Assembly (NCBI GenBank): GCA_964585535.1
Contig: CAZPDW010000004.1
Location: forward strand, 1-31,189
Length of the DNA: 31,189 nucleotides
Direction: 5' to 3'
DNA from: JAUVYV01 sp964585535
Lineage (GTDB): Bacteria; Planctomycetota; Phycisphaerae; Sedimentisphaerales; Anaerobacaceae
Part shown: one piece after another, positions 1-8,050 of the stretch
Layout: every line of letters begins with the position of its first letter
Numbering within the stretch: position 1 is the first letter of the stretch
The notes under the pieces: model-generated
Seen by the model: the letters and a program-made list of their open reading frames with translations, nothing else
Told to the model about the DNA's origin: nothing
The model's database searches: none
Position numbers and translations under genes: made by a program

Positions 1-114
1 GTTAGGCCGTTTGTCCATCGAAAAATGTGAAAAGTCTATGAAATATGCGGGCTAATTCGCAATGGTACAGTTTTTGGGGGTCAGGCTATGAATAAAAAGG
101 CGAGTCCAAAGGCC
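1..114. other. Left edge, no gene seen
   Basis: No coding potential is visible in these 114 bases beyond the end of the GT4 gene. A G-run followed by TCAGGCTATG occurs near 77-90. It loosely resembles sequences I associate with the flanks of REP-associated transposases, but no transposase or terminal repeat can be seen here. Confidence 0.4.
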
Positions 115-1239
115 TTAAAACTCGGCCATGACAGTCCGAATGTATCTTCGCATCGACCGTTGATATACAGAGCGGGAAAATCTAATCGTATTATCATGAC
201 ATTTGCGCGGTCTTAATTGGTTCCTTATCCTCTCAAACCTTAAAATGGTATTTTGCAGTGCCATCTGGTTTTGTTCGTAGAAGAATATCCCTGTTGCATT
301 AACCTTTTCGGTTCGATTTTGATTCTGTTCTAACCCTATTACAGTTTCTAATGCTCCACCTTTACCAAAAGCTATGACCGGCTTTCCACATGCTTGTGCC
401 TCGAGCGGAACAATGCCGAAGTCCTCTTCACCTGGAAATATCAAAGCTTTGCATTTTTTCATATATTCTGCGACTTCATTGTCACTGGCACGATCAATGA
501 AGGAAACATTCTTGGATGCCAATTCCTTAAGATGGTCCAATTCAGGGCCATTTCCTACAATTAGCAGCTTTTGGGTAAGACCCTTGAAAGCCGACACCGC
601 CAAATCCACTCGTTTATAAGGAACCAATGCAGAAACAACGAGGTAGTAGCCATCATCTACATCAGAAATGGTAAATCGTTCGAGGTCAACTGGAGGATAA
701 ATTACGGTCGAATCTTTATTATAAGCATGTTTGATGCGATTTTGAACATTTTTGCTGTTCGTAATAAAATGATTTACTCTATCAGAAGACCTCCTGTCCC
801 AGTTTTTGAGATAATCAAGCATTGCTCCCGCCACAAATTTCTTGAGACCCTTATATGCACGAAGGTACTCATCTCGCATATGCCAGGCATACCGCATCGG
901 TGTATGACAATAGCATATATGGGGTATTCCCGGCGGAACTTTAACACCTTTGGCAACACAATGACTGAAACTTAAGATGAAATCATACCCGGTTAAATCA
1001 AACCTTTCAATGGCATTTGGAAACAACGGAAGGTATCGCCTGAATTTTCTTATATCACCAGGCAGCTTTTGTATATATGAAGTGTGTATTTTGTGCGACG
1101 CAATTGTTCGCGACACAGAACCTGGAAAGTGCACCAATGTAAAAATATCCGCTTCCGGATAAAGCTCACACAATGCCTCAAGACACCGCTCCCCCCCCCG
1201 CATACCAGTAAGCCAGTCACAAATAAGTGCTGTTTTCAC
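115..1239 (-). CDS. GT4 glycosyltransferase (WbaZ/mannosyltransferase-like)
   Basis: A 374-residue GT-B fold glycosyltransferase that probably adds a sugar, perhaps mannose, from a nucleotide donor to a growing glycan at the cytoplasmic face of the inner membrane. The N-terminus (ICDWLTGMRGGERCLEAL) is typical of the GT4 subgroup with a glycine-rich acceptor loop. The C-terminal half has a donor-site lysine region (VPYKRVDLAVSAF) and the E-x7-E motif EEDFGIVPLE at about residues 271-281. The start is fixed by a 4-nt ATGA overlap with the stop of the gmd gene at 1236-1239, so the two are translationally coupled. Proximity to gmd suggests a GDP-mannose-derived donor; this is inference. Confidence 0.85.
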   Translation of the reverse strand: MKTALICDWLTGMRGGERCLEALCELYPEADIFTLVHFPGSVSRTIASHKIHTSYIQKLPGDIRKFRRYLPLFPNAIERFDLTGYDFILSFSHCVAKGVKVPPGIPHICYCHTPMRYAWHMRDEYLRAYKGLKKFVAGAMLDYLKNWDRRSSDRVNHFITNSKNVQNRIKHAYNKDSTVIYPPVDLERFTISDVDDGYYLVVSALVPYKRVDLAVSAFKGLTQKLLIVGNGPELDHLKELASKNVSFIDRASDNEVAEYMKKCKALIFPGEEDFGIVPLEAQACGKPVIAFGKGGALETVIGLEQNQNRTEKVNATGIFFYEQNQMALQNTILRFERIRNQLRPRKCHDNTIRFSRSVYQRSMRRYIRTVMAEF

Positions 1240-2255
1240 TTGCTTACTCTTGTTAGAAAAGTCGCTGACGGTTTAGTGTTTTTAAGCTCGTTTATTTTGC
1301 GAATATCTGCTTCAACCATCATTTCAACTAATACGCTGAACTTAACTTGTGGGACCCATCCCAAAACCGTTCGAGCTTTAGAATAATCACCCTTCAATGA
1401 ATGAATTTCCGCAGGCCTATAGAAGTTCTTATCTAAGCCCACATAGTCTTGCCAGTTGAGGCCGACACAATCAAAAGCAAGTTTTGCGAACTCTTTTACG
1501 GTATGAGTTTCTCCTGTAGCCACCACATAATCATCAGGTTTGTCTTGCTGCAACATAAGCCACATTGTCTTCACATAGTCGCCGGCAAAACCCCAATCCC
1601 TTTTTGCATCTAAATTCCCCAGTTTTAATTCCTTGGACAGTCCCATCTTGATCTTTGCCGCGGTACTGGTTATCTTTCGAGTTACGAATTCGTAACCTCG
1701 TCGAGGACTTTCGTGGTTAAAAAGAATACCATTACAGACGAAAATATTATATGCCTCACGGTAGTTTCGGGTCAAATCAAAACCTGCAACTTTAGAGATT
1801 CCGTAGGGCGACCTCGGATGAAAAAGTGTACCCTCGTTTTGAGGAGAGCGCTTTGCCAAGCCAAACATTTCAGAGGACCCTGCAAAATAGACTTTGCATT
1901 TAGGGACTCTTTGTTCAATTGCAGACAAAACACTCAAAGTTCCGTTGATATTCGTGTTCATTGTGGAAAACGCATCTTCAAAAGAATACGCAACAAAACT
2001 CTGGGCCGCTAAATGGTAGCATTCATCCGGTTGAAGTTTTTCCACTACGTTAAATATGCTTGCATGACTTTCTAAGCTGCCGGCATGCAAATAAACCTTA
2101 TCCAATATGACCCTTATTCGCCAGAGCCTGTGTTCAGGGTCTTACAAAGCCACATGCCTTACTGTCCCATGAACTTCATAGCCTTTTTCCAAAAGAAATT
2201 CAGCTAAATAAGAACCATCCTGACCGGTTATTCCTGTAATTAACGCTTCTTTCAT
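1236..2255 (-). pseudogene. gmd: GDP-mannose 4,6-dehydratase with in-frame nonsense codon
   Basis: Intact Gmd makes GDP-4-keto-6-deoxy-mannose from GDP-mannose, the first step to GDP-fucose, rhamnose or perosamine. The frame runs 339 sense-equivalent codons from ATG 2255, the usual family length. It contains the N-terminal NADP motif GITGQDG (residues 8-14) and the catalytic Y-x3-K region (SPYGISKVAG). Codon 38, at 2142-2144, is TAA. Family members have an acidic residue at this point, before DPEHRLWR, and the frame continues normally after it, so a single GAA-to-TAA change explains the break. Restart at the TTG at 2105 would give 289 residues without the dinucleotide-binding loop, probably inactive. 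The alternatives are a sequencing error or a true recent null. Confidence 0.85.
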
Positions 2256-2298
2256 CTGTGCCGCCCTTTTCATTATTAGGCATTACCCTTTTTTAAAC

Positions 2299-2327
2299 AA
2301 TATACTTGCAAAAGTCTGGCCTTGCAA
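2299..2327 (-). promoter_or_regulatory. Candidate sigma70 promoter for gmd-GT4
   Basis: On the minus strand, TTGCAA (2322-2327) and TATATT (2299-2304) are separated by exactly 17 bases. They lie 44 bases upstream of the gmd ATG in the divergent AT-rich gap between gmd and the rightward glycosyltransferase. Planctomycete promoter rules are poorly known, so this is a pattern match only. Confidence 0.35.
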
Positions 2328-2477
2328 ATATATTCAGTTTTTCTGTGTTAATGTTTTGCCCTCAATAAAATAAGAGGCATACATAATTTTGTGCTATAAC
2401 TCAGAGGATAACTGAAAATAACAAGTTTGATGCTATATAGATAATTTCCGAAAATTACTAAATCGCAATTTTTGACA

Positions 2478-3800
2478 ATGCCAAAAATCAATAGAATCTT
2501 ATTGGAATGTACAAATGCCCACGAAACAAATATTAATACCGGCATCCAGCGTGTCGTCAGAAATATCATCAATAATTCAGAGTATATAAGTAAGGAAATC
2601 GGCATAGAATGTCAGCCGATAATTATTAGACAACGCCGCTTCTTGGCCGTTGACAAAATATCTGACCAGCTCCCCCTGCGTGCAAATATTATGTCCTTTT
2701 TTAAAAAAGTCTATCGGAAACTGCGTCCGATTTCACAAAGAATCCCTTACTCTAACAGAATAGAACAGTTCTTGTTCTTTCAACCTGGCTACATAACCAT
2801 CATAATTAATGTCATTCTTGACATTCTACTGTTTCCTTGGACTATAGCAGAGAACCTACAAAAGAAAGTTGTTGCACAGAAAGGAGATGTTCTGTTATTG
2901 ATGGATTCTTCCTGGTCTTACCCTGTTTGGCCTGTAGTAAAACGAGCTCAAAAAAGTGGAGCTATGGTTGGATTGGTAGTATATGACATTTTGTCAATTA
3001 CACACCCCGAATTTTTTTCTGCGTCTTTATCTGAACGCTTCAAAAGATGGTTCAATCAAGCTGTAGAAAATGCAAACTTTTTCATAGCTATATCTCAAAC
3101 CGTTCGGGATGAGGCAAAAAAATATGCTGAAGCCAGATGCCCATCTGGCAATTGGGACAATCGAGTTGAATCGTTTCAACTTGGCTCTATCATTGATAAT
3201 GTATTAAGTAACGGCCAAGTGCGGGATGAACTGAAAAAAGTATTTGAGAATAGCAACGAACAGTGTACTTATCTTACAGTAGGGACAATAGAGCCTCGCA
3301 AGAACCATAAATATTTATTAGATGCATTCGAAGAAGTGTGGATTAAACATCCCAAAGCCCGGCTATGTATCGTCGGCCGCATAGGTTGGCTCTGTGACGA
3401 ATTAGTAAACCGTATAAAGTCTCATTTAAAATACAAAAAATGCCTCTTTATGTTTAACGATTTGTCGGACACAGAATTAGATTATTGCTATGAGCAAGCG
3501 GGAGCATTAGTGTTTCCATCACTTGCCGAAGGGTTCGGCCTGCCAATAGTAGAAGCGTTGTATCATGATCTACCGGTGCTTGCCAGCAATATAGCAATTC
3601 ACAGAGAAGTAGGAAAAAACCTTTGTACTTACTTTGACATAACCAACCACGATTCTCTAACAGAAATCATTATCAATATCGAAAAGACAGGCGAAATGCC
3701 TGAAGTCCAGAGTCTGCAAGAATACAATCTGCCGACATGGCAAGACAGTTGTAGAGAGTTATTGAAAAAGGCATTGTTTCTGTCTGAAAGATATATATGA
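2478..3800 (+). CDS. GT4-type glycosyltransferase
   Basis: A glycosyltransferase of about 440 residues with the GT-B C-terminal half of family 4. It shows a donor-site segment (GTIEPRKNHKYLLDAF, about residue 270) and the E-x7-E stretch EGFGLPIVE (about 350-358) followed by the usual PVLAS. The N-terminal half is divergent and rich in aromatic and basic residues around 65-120 (FFQPGYITIIINVILDILLF), which may sit on the membrane. I chose ATG 2478. TTG 2472 is in frame two codons upstream, and neither has a clear Shine-Dalgarno. It is the only rightward gene in the cluster, so it must have its own promoter in the 2256-2477 gap. The acceptor and donor cannot be read from sequence. Confidence 0.85.
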   Translation: MPKINRILLECTNAHETNINTGIQRVVRNIINNSEYISKEIGIECQPIIIRQRRFLAVDKISDQLPLRANIMSFFKKVYRKLRPISQRIPYSNRIEQFLFFQPGYITIIINVILDILLFPWTIAENLQKKVVAQKGDVLLLMDSSWSYPVWPVVKRAQKSGAMVGLVVYDILSITHPEFFSASLSERFKRWFNQAVENANFFIAISQTVRDEAKKYAEARCPSGNWDNRVESFQLGSIIDNVLSNGQVRDELKKVFENSNEQCTYLTVGTIEPRKNHKYLLDAFEEVWIKHPKARLCIVGRIGWLCDELVNRIKSHLKYKKCLFMFNDLSDTELDYCYEQAGALVFPSLAEGFGLPIVEALYHDLPVLASNIAIHREVGKNLCTYFDITNHDSLTEIIINIEKTGEMPEVQSLQEYNLPTWQDSCRELLKKALFLSERYI

Positions 3801-3957
3801 CAAAGCATCCCTTACTTTTCTTTCTGTCTTCATGATATATGCAGCATTTGTTTGCGGGCAGCTTCGCCATCTACACGATATTTAAAGTTCTTGAAGACTT
3901 AATCATAAAAATAATTCGTAAACACTAAATCCTTTCTGGGCATACCAATCGAATCGG

Positions 3958-5040
3958 TTACAAATCGTTCAGCCCATATTCCCATAAATATTTAACTCCA
4001 TCTGAAGCTTTCTGTGCAAGAGCATCTAACTTGCTTCGCGACACCTTCGTTGCATGGTTATAAACTTCTTGAAGTTCAGATGATTTCAGGGGCTTTTTCG
4101 CATAAGGTACTCCTAAAACTTTTGCCAGATTTTCGACTTTAGAGCTTCTGGCTATAGCACCAACTGCACACCCTGCCCAGGCTGCAATCAACAAACCGTG
4201 GTATCTCGTAGTTATTAACTTTTTGCACTTGCTGTAGACACTTACTAAATCTTGAAGAGAGGCGGAAGAATATTTAGGCACCGACAGAACCTGGTTTGAA
4301 GTATTCCAGGGATAATACCAAGACTTAAAATATTTTCTATAAACCGAGCGTTCCATGGATTTTAGTTTTCGTACTTCATTGCATACAAAGACCTTTTTGG
4401 AGTTCCGTAGGCTATTAATAAAACTTTTTATGACGTGGATATCATTTTCTTCTATACTATCAGTATTCACCGTCCACCCCAAGTCGTATGTTTTTTCAGT
4501 ATCTTGGGTCTGGTCAAAGATATGTTGTAATGATATGTTGGCCAAATCGGCAAAAGCCACGGCATTAGCATCTTTGCACCCTAAGTTGTGCTTAATTATA
4601 TCAACTGTGGCTTGATCTCTGGTGGCTATAACCTTGATTTTTTTGATTACATCATGGAATTCATGCTTATATCTCTCAGCTTCACGTTCCGCCCCAACAC
4701 CGACCATAAAAATAGGTTTTCCCTCTTTTTCACACACGCTCGTTTCGTGCTCCAGATTTTTGAGAAACTCCAAGCCGCTAGTGGTCTGAAAAGGAGTGTC
4801 ACCTACACAAATCCACACATCGCAATTGGATATCAATTCTCTCTGGGCTTTTAGTCCTTTTGTATGCCAATCAATCTCAGGAAATCGCAATTGTTGTGAC
4901 CTTAAGTTGTAAGGGATAGCACAAATTATAGAATCATACGATAACCCCAATCTCGAGATAGTTTTCAGAAAACCTGCAATCATGAGATCCTCTCCGATGT
5001 TCCCCGCCCCATAAAAACCTATTCCGAGAAAAATCTTCAT
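3958..5040 (-). CDS. Polysaccharide pyruvyl transferase family protein
   Basis: A 360-residue member of the pyruvyl transferase family (PF04230: CsaB, WcaK, ExoV). Such enzymes transfer a ketal-linked pyruvate from phosphoenolpyruvate to a sugar of a surface glycan, giving it negative charge. The glycine-rich N-terminus (GIGFYGAGNIGEDLMIAGF) and the C-terminal segment TTRYHGLLIAAWAG, with the characteristic R-x-H, are the family hallmarks. It lies 93 bases downstream of the ferredoxin/FrhB-like gene in the same direction, a pairing seen in other polysaccharide clusters. Some family members may instead use a reduced cofactor or have another glycan-modifying role, so pyruvylation itself is inferred. 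Confidence 0.85.
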   Translation of the reverse strand: MKIFLGIGFYGAGNIGEDLMIAGFLKTISRLGLSYDSIICAIPYNLRSQQLRFPEIDWHTKGLKAQRELISNCDVWICVGDTPFQTTSGLEFLKNLEHETSVCEKEGKPIFMVGVGAEREAERYKHEFHDVIKKIKVIATRDQATVDIIKHNLGCKDANAVAFADLANISLQHIFDQTQDTEKTYDLGWTVNTDSIEENDIHVIKSFINSLRNSKKVFVCNEVRKLKSMERSVYRKYFKSWYYPWNTSNQVLSVPKYSSASLQDLVSVYSKCKKLITTRYHGLLIAAWAGCAVGAIARSSKVENLAKVLGVPYAKKPLKSSELQEVYNHATKVSRSKLDALAQKASDGVKYLWEYGLNDL

Positions 5041-5133
5041 TTAGTTTGCTCCTTAATCCTTAAAATAATCCACCTTTGAATACTTATTCCCAAAAACACT
5101 GCTCCGGCAAAATGACTTCTGATATGACGCATT

Positions 5134-6495
5134 TCATCTGTCGCACCATTTTCTTGTAACAACAATACACTTCTTAAATTTTAGTACTAATATTCTTAAA
5201 AAATCCGAACTTTTAGTAAGAGCAAATACACACAAAACAATTGCCTTGACAGGTACCTTGCCAAAAAGCGAATAAAAGAAATTTGATAAGCATATCGTTA
5301 ATCTAAATTGCAAATATTGAAGTGAGCTTCTCTTCCACCATCTGCGCCTTGTTCCCAATGAATAATTTTTTAGGATATTTCTAATCCTTGCTTTCCAGAC
5401 TAATCTGTCACTAACAAAAAAATGCTTAAATTGTATTTCCGGTATCTGTGATGAAAAGACTTGATTGGCATCGCAGTGTTCAAGAAATATCTCTGCTCTT
5501 TTTTTCAACTCCTCCAAAAAATCGACTAAACTCGAATTTCTTAAAACCAATAAAGATGCACCTAAAGGATTATTTTCAGGATGACCCCATGCATCTTTTA
5601 CTGATAAGTCCGCGTCCACACCAAAAAAATCGGGGCAATACAAACAGCTTTCCTGCGCGAAGAAATAATTTCGCCACATGGCTGTGAAAGCAGTTTGAAA
5701 GCGATTTCGTCTTATTTCTCTGTTTGATAACTTGAAGTAATTATTGAAGTTATCGGCATCTTTAATGCCGCCGAGCTTGTCTCTCAAATTTGCAGTAAAA
5801 GCTTCTCCCTCAGTTATGCCCTCCTGCTTTGCTAAGCAATCCAGAAATCTTCCAGTAACATTATGGCTGCATGCCAGGCTGAATGTATATTTGAATTTGC
5901 TCCGAATGCTTTGTGGCAGCTTGTGAATACCACGAATAATACAAGGCAGTCCTACTATGGCATATTCTCCTGAATCTTTTGTGATTTCTTCAATGGCACT
6001 TGTATAACAAAGGGGGTAATAATGAGAACTTCGGGCTTTATGCAATTGCTCTGCCGATTTTATTACCGCAAGCTCATAATGTGGTTTCCCAACAGGTGCT
6101 GCAACCGGTATGGATGCTAATATCCCTTTAATTTCACCTGCGCTGAGAAGATAAATCAATAATTGCGTCAGCAATCCTCCCGAACCACTTTTAATTCTAT
6201 CTTCCGGATTTAAATCATAAGCAATAAAATAAGATGTAGCATTTGATAGACCGAAAAACTCCCCGGCTTTAGCCGCAGAAATGGCGTATTCAATTATACA
6301 TTCCGGAGTGCACGGACATCCCTTAAAACAAAGACCACAATTGGTGCATTTGCTATCATCAATCACAGGAACCCATTTTTGCGATCTTGCCCACCGCATA
6401 TTTATCGCTTCTTTCGGACACACAGCCGCACAAAAGCCGCAGCCGATGCAAAGTCCATTTTTGACAACCAAATTTATATTTTGCTTTTCTTTCAT
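5134..6495 (-). CDS. Ferredoxin/FrhB-FdhB-like iron-sulfur flavoprotein in a glycan cluster
   Basis: A 453-residue protein with two N-terminal [4Fe-4S] ferredoxin motifs (Cys16, 19, 22, 26 and Cys50, 53, 56, 60). A coenzyme F420 hydrogenase/dehydrogenase beta-subunit type domain follows, with the glycine-rich KSGSGGLLTQLL near residue 120 and more cysteines at YCPDFFG. The archaeal relatives FrhB and FdhB use F420 and FAD. Bacterial copies next to pyruvyl transferases are recurrent, but their reaction is not established to my knowledge. ATGA overlap with the ABC ATPase (6492-6495) ties it to the export operon. It probably reduces a sugar or glycan intermediate; that is inference. Confidence 0.8.
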   Translation of the reverse strand: MKEKQNINLVVKNGLCIGCGFCAAVCPKEAINMRWARSQKWVPVIDDSKCTNCGLCFKGCPCTPECIIEYAISAAKAGEFFGLSNATSYFIAYDLNPEDRIKSGSGGLLTQLLIYLLSAGEIKGILASIPVAAPVGKPHYELAVIKSAEQLHKARSSHYYPLCYTSAIEEITKDSGEYAIVGLPCIIRGIHKLPQSIRSKFKYTFSLACSHNVTGRFLDCLAKQEGITEGEAFTANLRDKLGGIKDADNFNNYFKLSNREIRRNRFQTAFTAMWRNYFFAQESCLYCPDFFGVDADLSVKDAWGHPENNPLGASLLVLRNSSLVDFLEELKKRAEIFLEHCDANQVFSSQIPEIQFKHFFVSDRLVWKARIRNILKNYSLGTRRRWWKRSSLQYLQFRLTICLSNFFYSLFGKVPVKAIVLCVFALTKSSDFLRILVLKFKKCIVVTRKWCDR

Positions 6496-7247
6496 TCTTT
6501 AGATTGTTTTATGCTCTGTTTTTGAGTTGCTGTTTCTTGTTTATAGATATCTGAAATCGAAGGAGCTAAACCGATATTTTTTATTTGGCCGTTTCCCAAT
6601 AAAACCACCCTGTCACAGAATTGTTCAACGGCTGTAAGGTCGTGGCTGACAAATAGAATAGTCCGGCCGTTCTTCTTAAAGCTTTTAAAAGATTCGTAAC
6701 ATTTCTCTTGAAAATCTATATCTCCAACCGCCAAAACTTCATCCACCAGCAGTATTGAACTTTCAACGCCTACGGTGATAGAAAAACCGAGCCGAACCTG
6801 CATTCCGGACGAGAGATTTTTCAGCTTCGCATCGACAAACCTTTCTAATCCGGAAAAATCAATTATCCAATCATATTTTTGCTCAATCTCCTGCCGGGAC
6901 ATTCCAAGTAAAGCACCATAGAGATAAATATTATCTTTGACGGTTAAATCACCCTGAAAACCAACCCCGAGTTCAAGAAAAGGCGCAACGTTTCCATTTA
7001 CTGCTATCCTTCCAGATGTTGGCTCAAGAACTTTAGCTATAAGCTTCAGCAGAGTTGACTTACCTGAACCATTCTTGCCTATTATGCCCAAAAACTCACC
7101 TTCCTTGACCTTTAAACTCACATCGCGTAAAGCATAAAGCTTTTCATAAGTGCTCTTGCGAAACACGCTGACAAACCTCTGCCTCAGAGTCGTTTTTTTA
7201 TGATGCGGCCGGCGGAAAACCGTGTTAACAACCTCAAGCTCTATCAT
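6492..7247 (-). CDS. wzt: ABC-type polysaccharide export ATPase (Wzt/TagH-like)
   Basis: A 251-residue ATPase that drives export of lipid-linked glycan across the inner membrane with the permease encoded just upstream. It has Walker A GKNGSGKST (residues 57-65), signature LSSGMQ (145-150), Walker B ILLVDE (165-170) and the switch histidine in SHDL (202). The first 40 residues are the extension typical of the Wzt/TagH class rather than of importers. It stops soon after the nucleotide-binding domain and so lacks the C-terminal carbohydrate-recognition domain of Wzt proteins that read a chain-end cap. It overlaps the permease gene at 7244-7247 and the FrhB-like gene at 6492-6495, both as ATGA. 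Confidence 0.9.
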   Translation of the reverse strand: MIELEVVNTVFRRPHHKKTTLRQRFVSVFRKSTYEKLYALRDVSLKVKEGEFLGIIGKNGSGKSTLLKLIAKVLEPTSGRIAVNGNVAPFLELGVGFQGDLTVKDNIYLYGALLGMSRQEIEQKYDWIIDFSGLERFVDAKLKNLSSGMQVRLGFSITVGVESSILLVDEVLAVGDIDFQEKCYESFKSFKKNGRTILFVSHDLTAVEQFCDRVVLLGNGQIKNIGLAPSISDIYKQETATQKQSIKQSKE

Positions 7248-8050
7248 AAATCCTCCGCAAAACTGCGCGACATCTTATTGTAAGTAAACCAGCCTACAAC
7301 AAATAGGCAAACCGCCGCTGCAATAATAATAATATGATTCTTTAAACAAAGGAAATCTCCGCCTGAACCGATTACGGCGTCTCTGCTTCCCTGGATAATT
7401 CTCGCAACAGGATTCAGGAATATCAATTTGTGATACTTTTCGGGAACTATTGTAATCGGATATATAATCGGCGTAACCCAGAAACCAAGCTGAACAAAAA
7501 CTTCCCAAATATGATGAATATCCCTGAATTTCGGATATAATGCGCATAACAAAAGCGCCAGACCTACCACAAGTATGTAAAGTTCAGCTAAATAAACAGC
7601 TAATAGTATTACACTCGTTCGAAAGTGGACCCCGGATAAAATGAACAAAATGAAAAATACAACCATGTTGAGCAACAAAGTCAAAAGTGACGTTAAGGAA
7701 GAAGCTATGACAATAATCCAGCGTGGAAAATAAACCTTTTTGAGTATCGATGCCTTTCCTTCCAGTAATACCATGCTGTTTAAGGTTACTTCCGCCAGAA
7801 AGTTCCAGAGAATAATTCCTAAAAGAAGATATATTTTGTAATTTTCGACATCCCATCTGACGAATACTGAGAATACGAGATACAAGGTTCCGAACATCAA
7901 CAGCGGCTTGAGCAGACTCCACAAATATCCTAAAGCAGAATTGTCGTATTTTATCTTGAAATCCGTTATCGCCATCACCAATGTCAGGTAGAGATAATTC
8001 CTTCTGCCTAATAGATTTCTTTGTTTACTGGTCGCTGTATATAATAACAT
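7244..8050 (-). CDS. wzm: ABC-2 type polysaccharide export permease (Wzm/TagG-like)
   Basis: A 268-residue integral membrane protein with about six hydrophobic helices. The N-terminal amphipathic segment (RRNYLYLTLVMAITDFKIKYDNSALGYLWSLLKPL, split by charges) is characteristic of ABC-2 glycan exporters. The PIIYPITIVPEKYHKLIFLNPVARIIQGSRD region matches the conserved periplasmic re-entry part of Wzm/TagG. It pairs with the adjacent ATPase. Its start lies 26 bases inside the end of the preceding GT-C gene, implying coupled translation. It exports a finished lipid-linked polymer. Confidence 0.9.
   Translation of the reverse strand: MLLYTATSKQRNLLGRRNYLYLTLVMAITDFKIKYDNSALGYLWSLLKPLLMFGTLYLVFSVFVRWDVENYKIYLLLGIILWNFLAEVTLNSMVLLEGKASILKKVYFPRWIIVIASSLTSLLTLLLNMVVFFILFILSGVHFRTSVILLAVYLAELYILVVGLALLLCALYPKFRDIHHIWEVFVQLGFWVTPIIYPITIVPEKYHKLIFLNPVARIIQGSRDAVIGSGGDFLCLKNHIIIIAAAVCLFVVGWFTYNKMSRSFAEDL

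Noticed and set aside
2142..2144. Recoding or readthrough of the gmd stop
   Set aside because: The codon is TAA, not the TGA or TAG used in known amino-acid recoding. No recoding structure is visible, and a point mutation or error is simpler.
5134..6495. True coenzyme F420 hydrogenase subunit
   Set aside because: No hydrogenase subunits or F420 genes are in the window. The glycan-operon context points to a different use of the fold.
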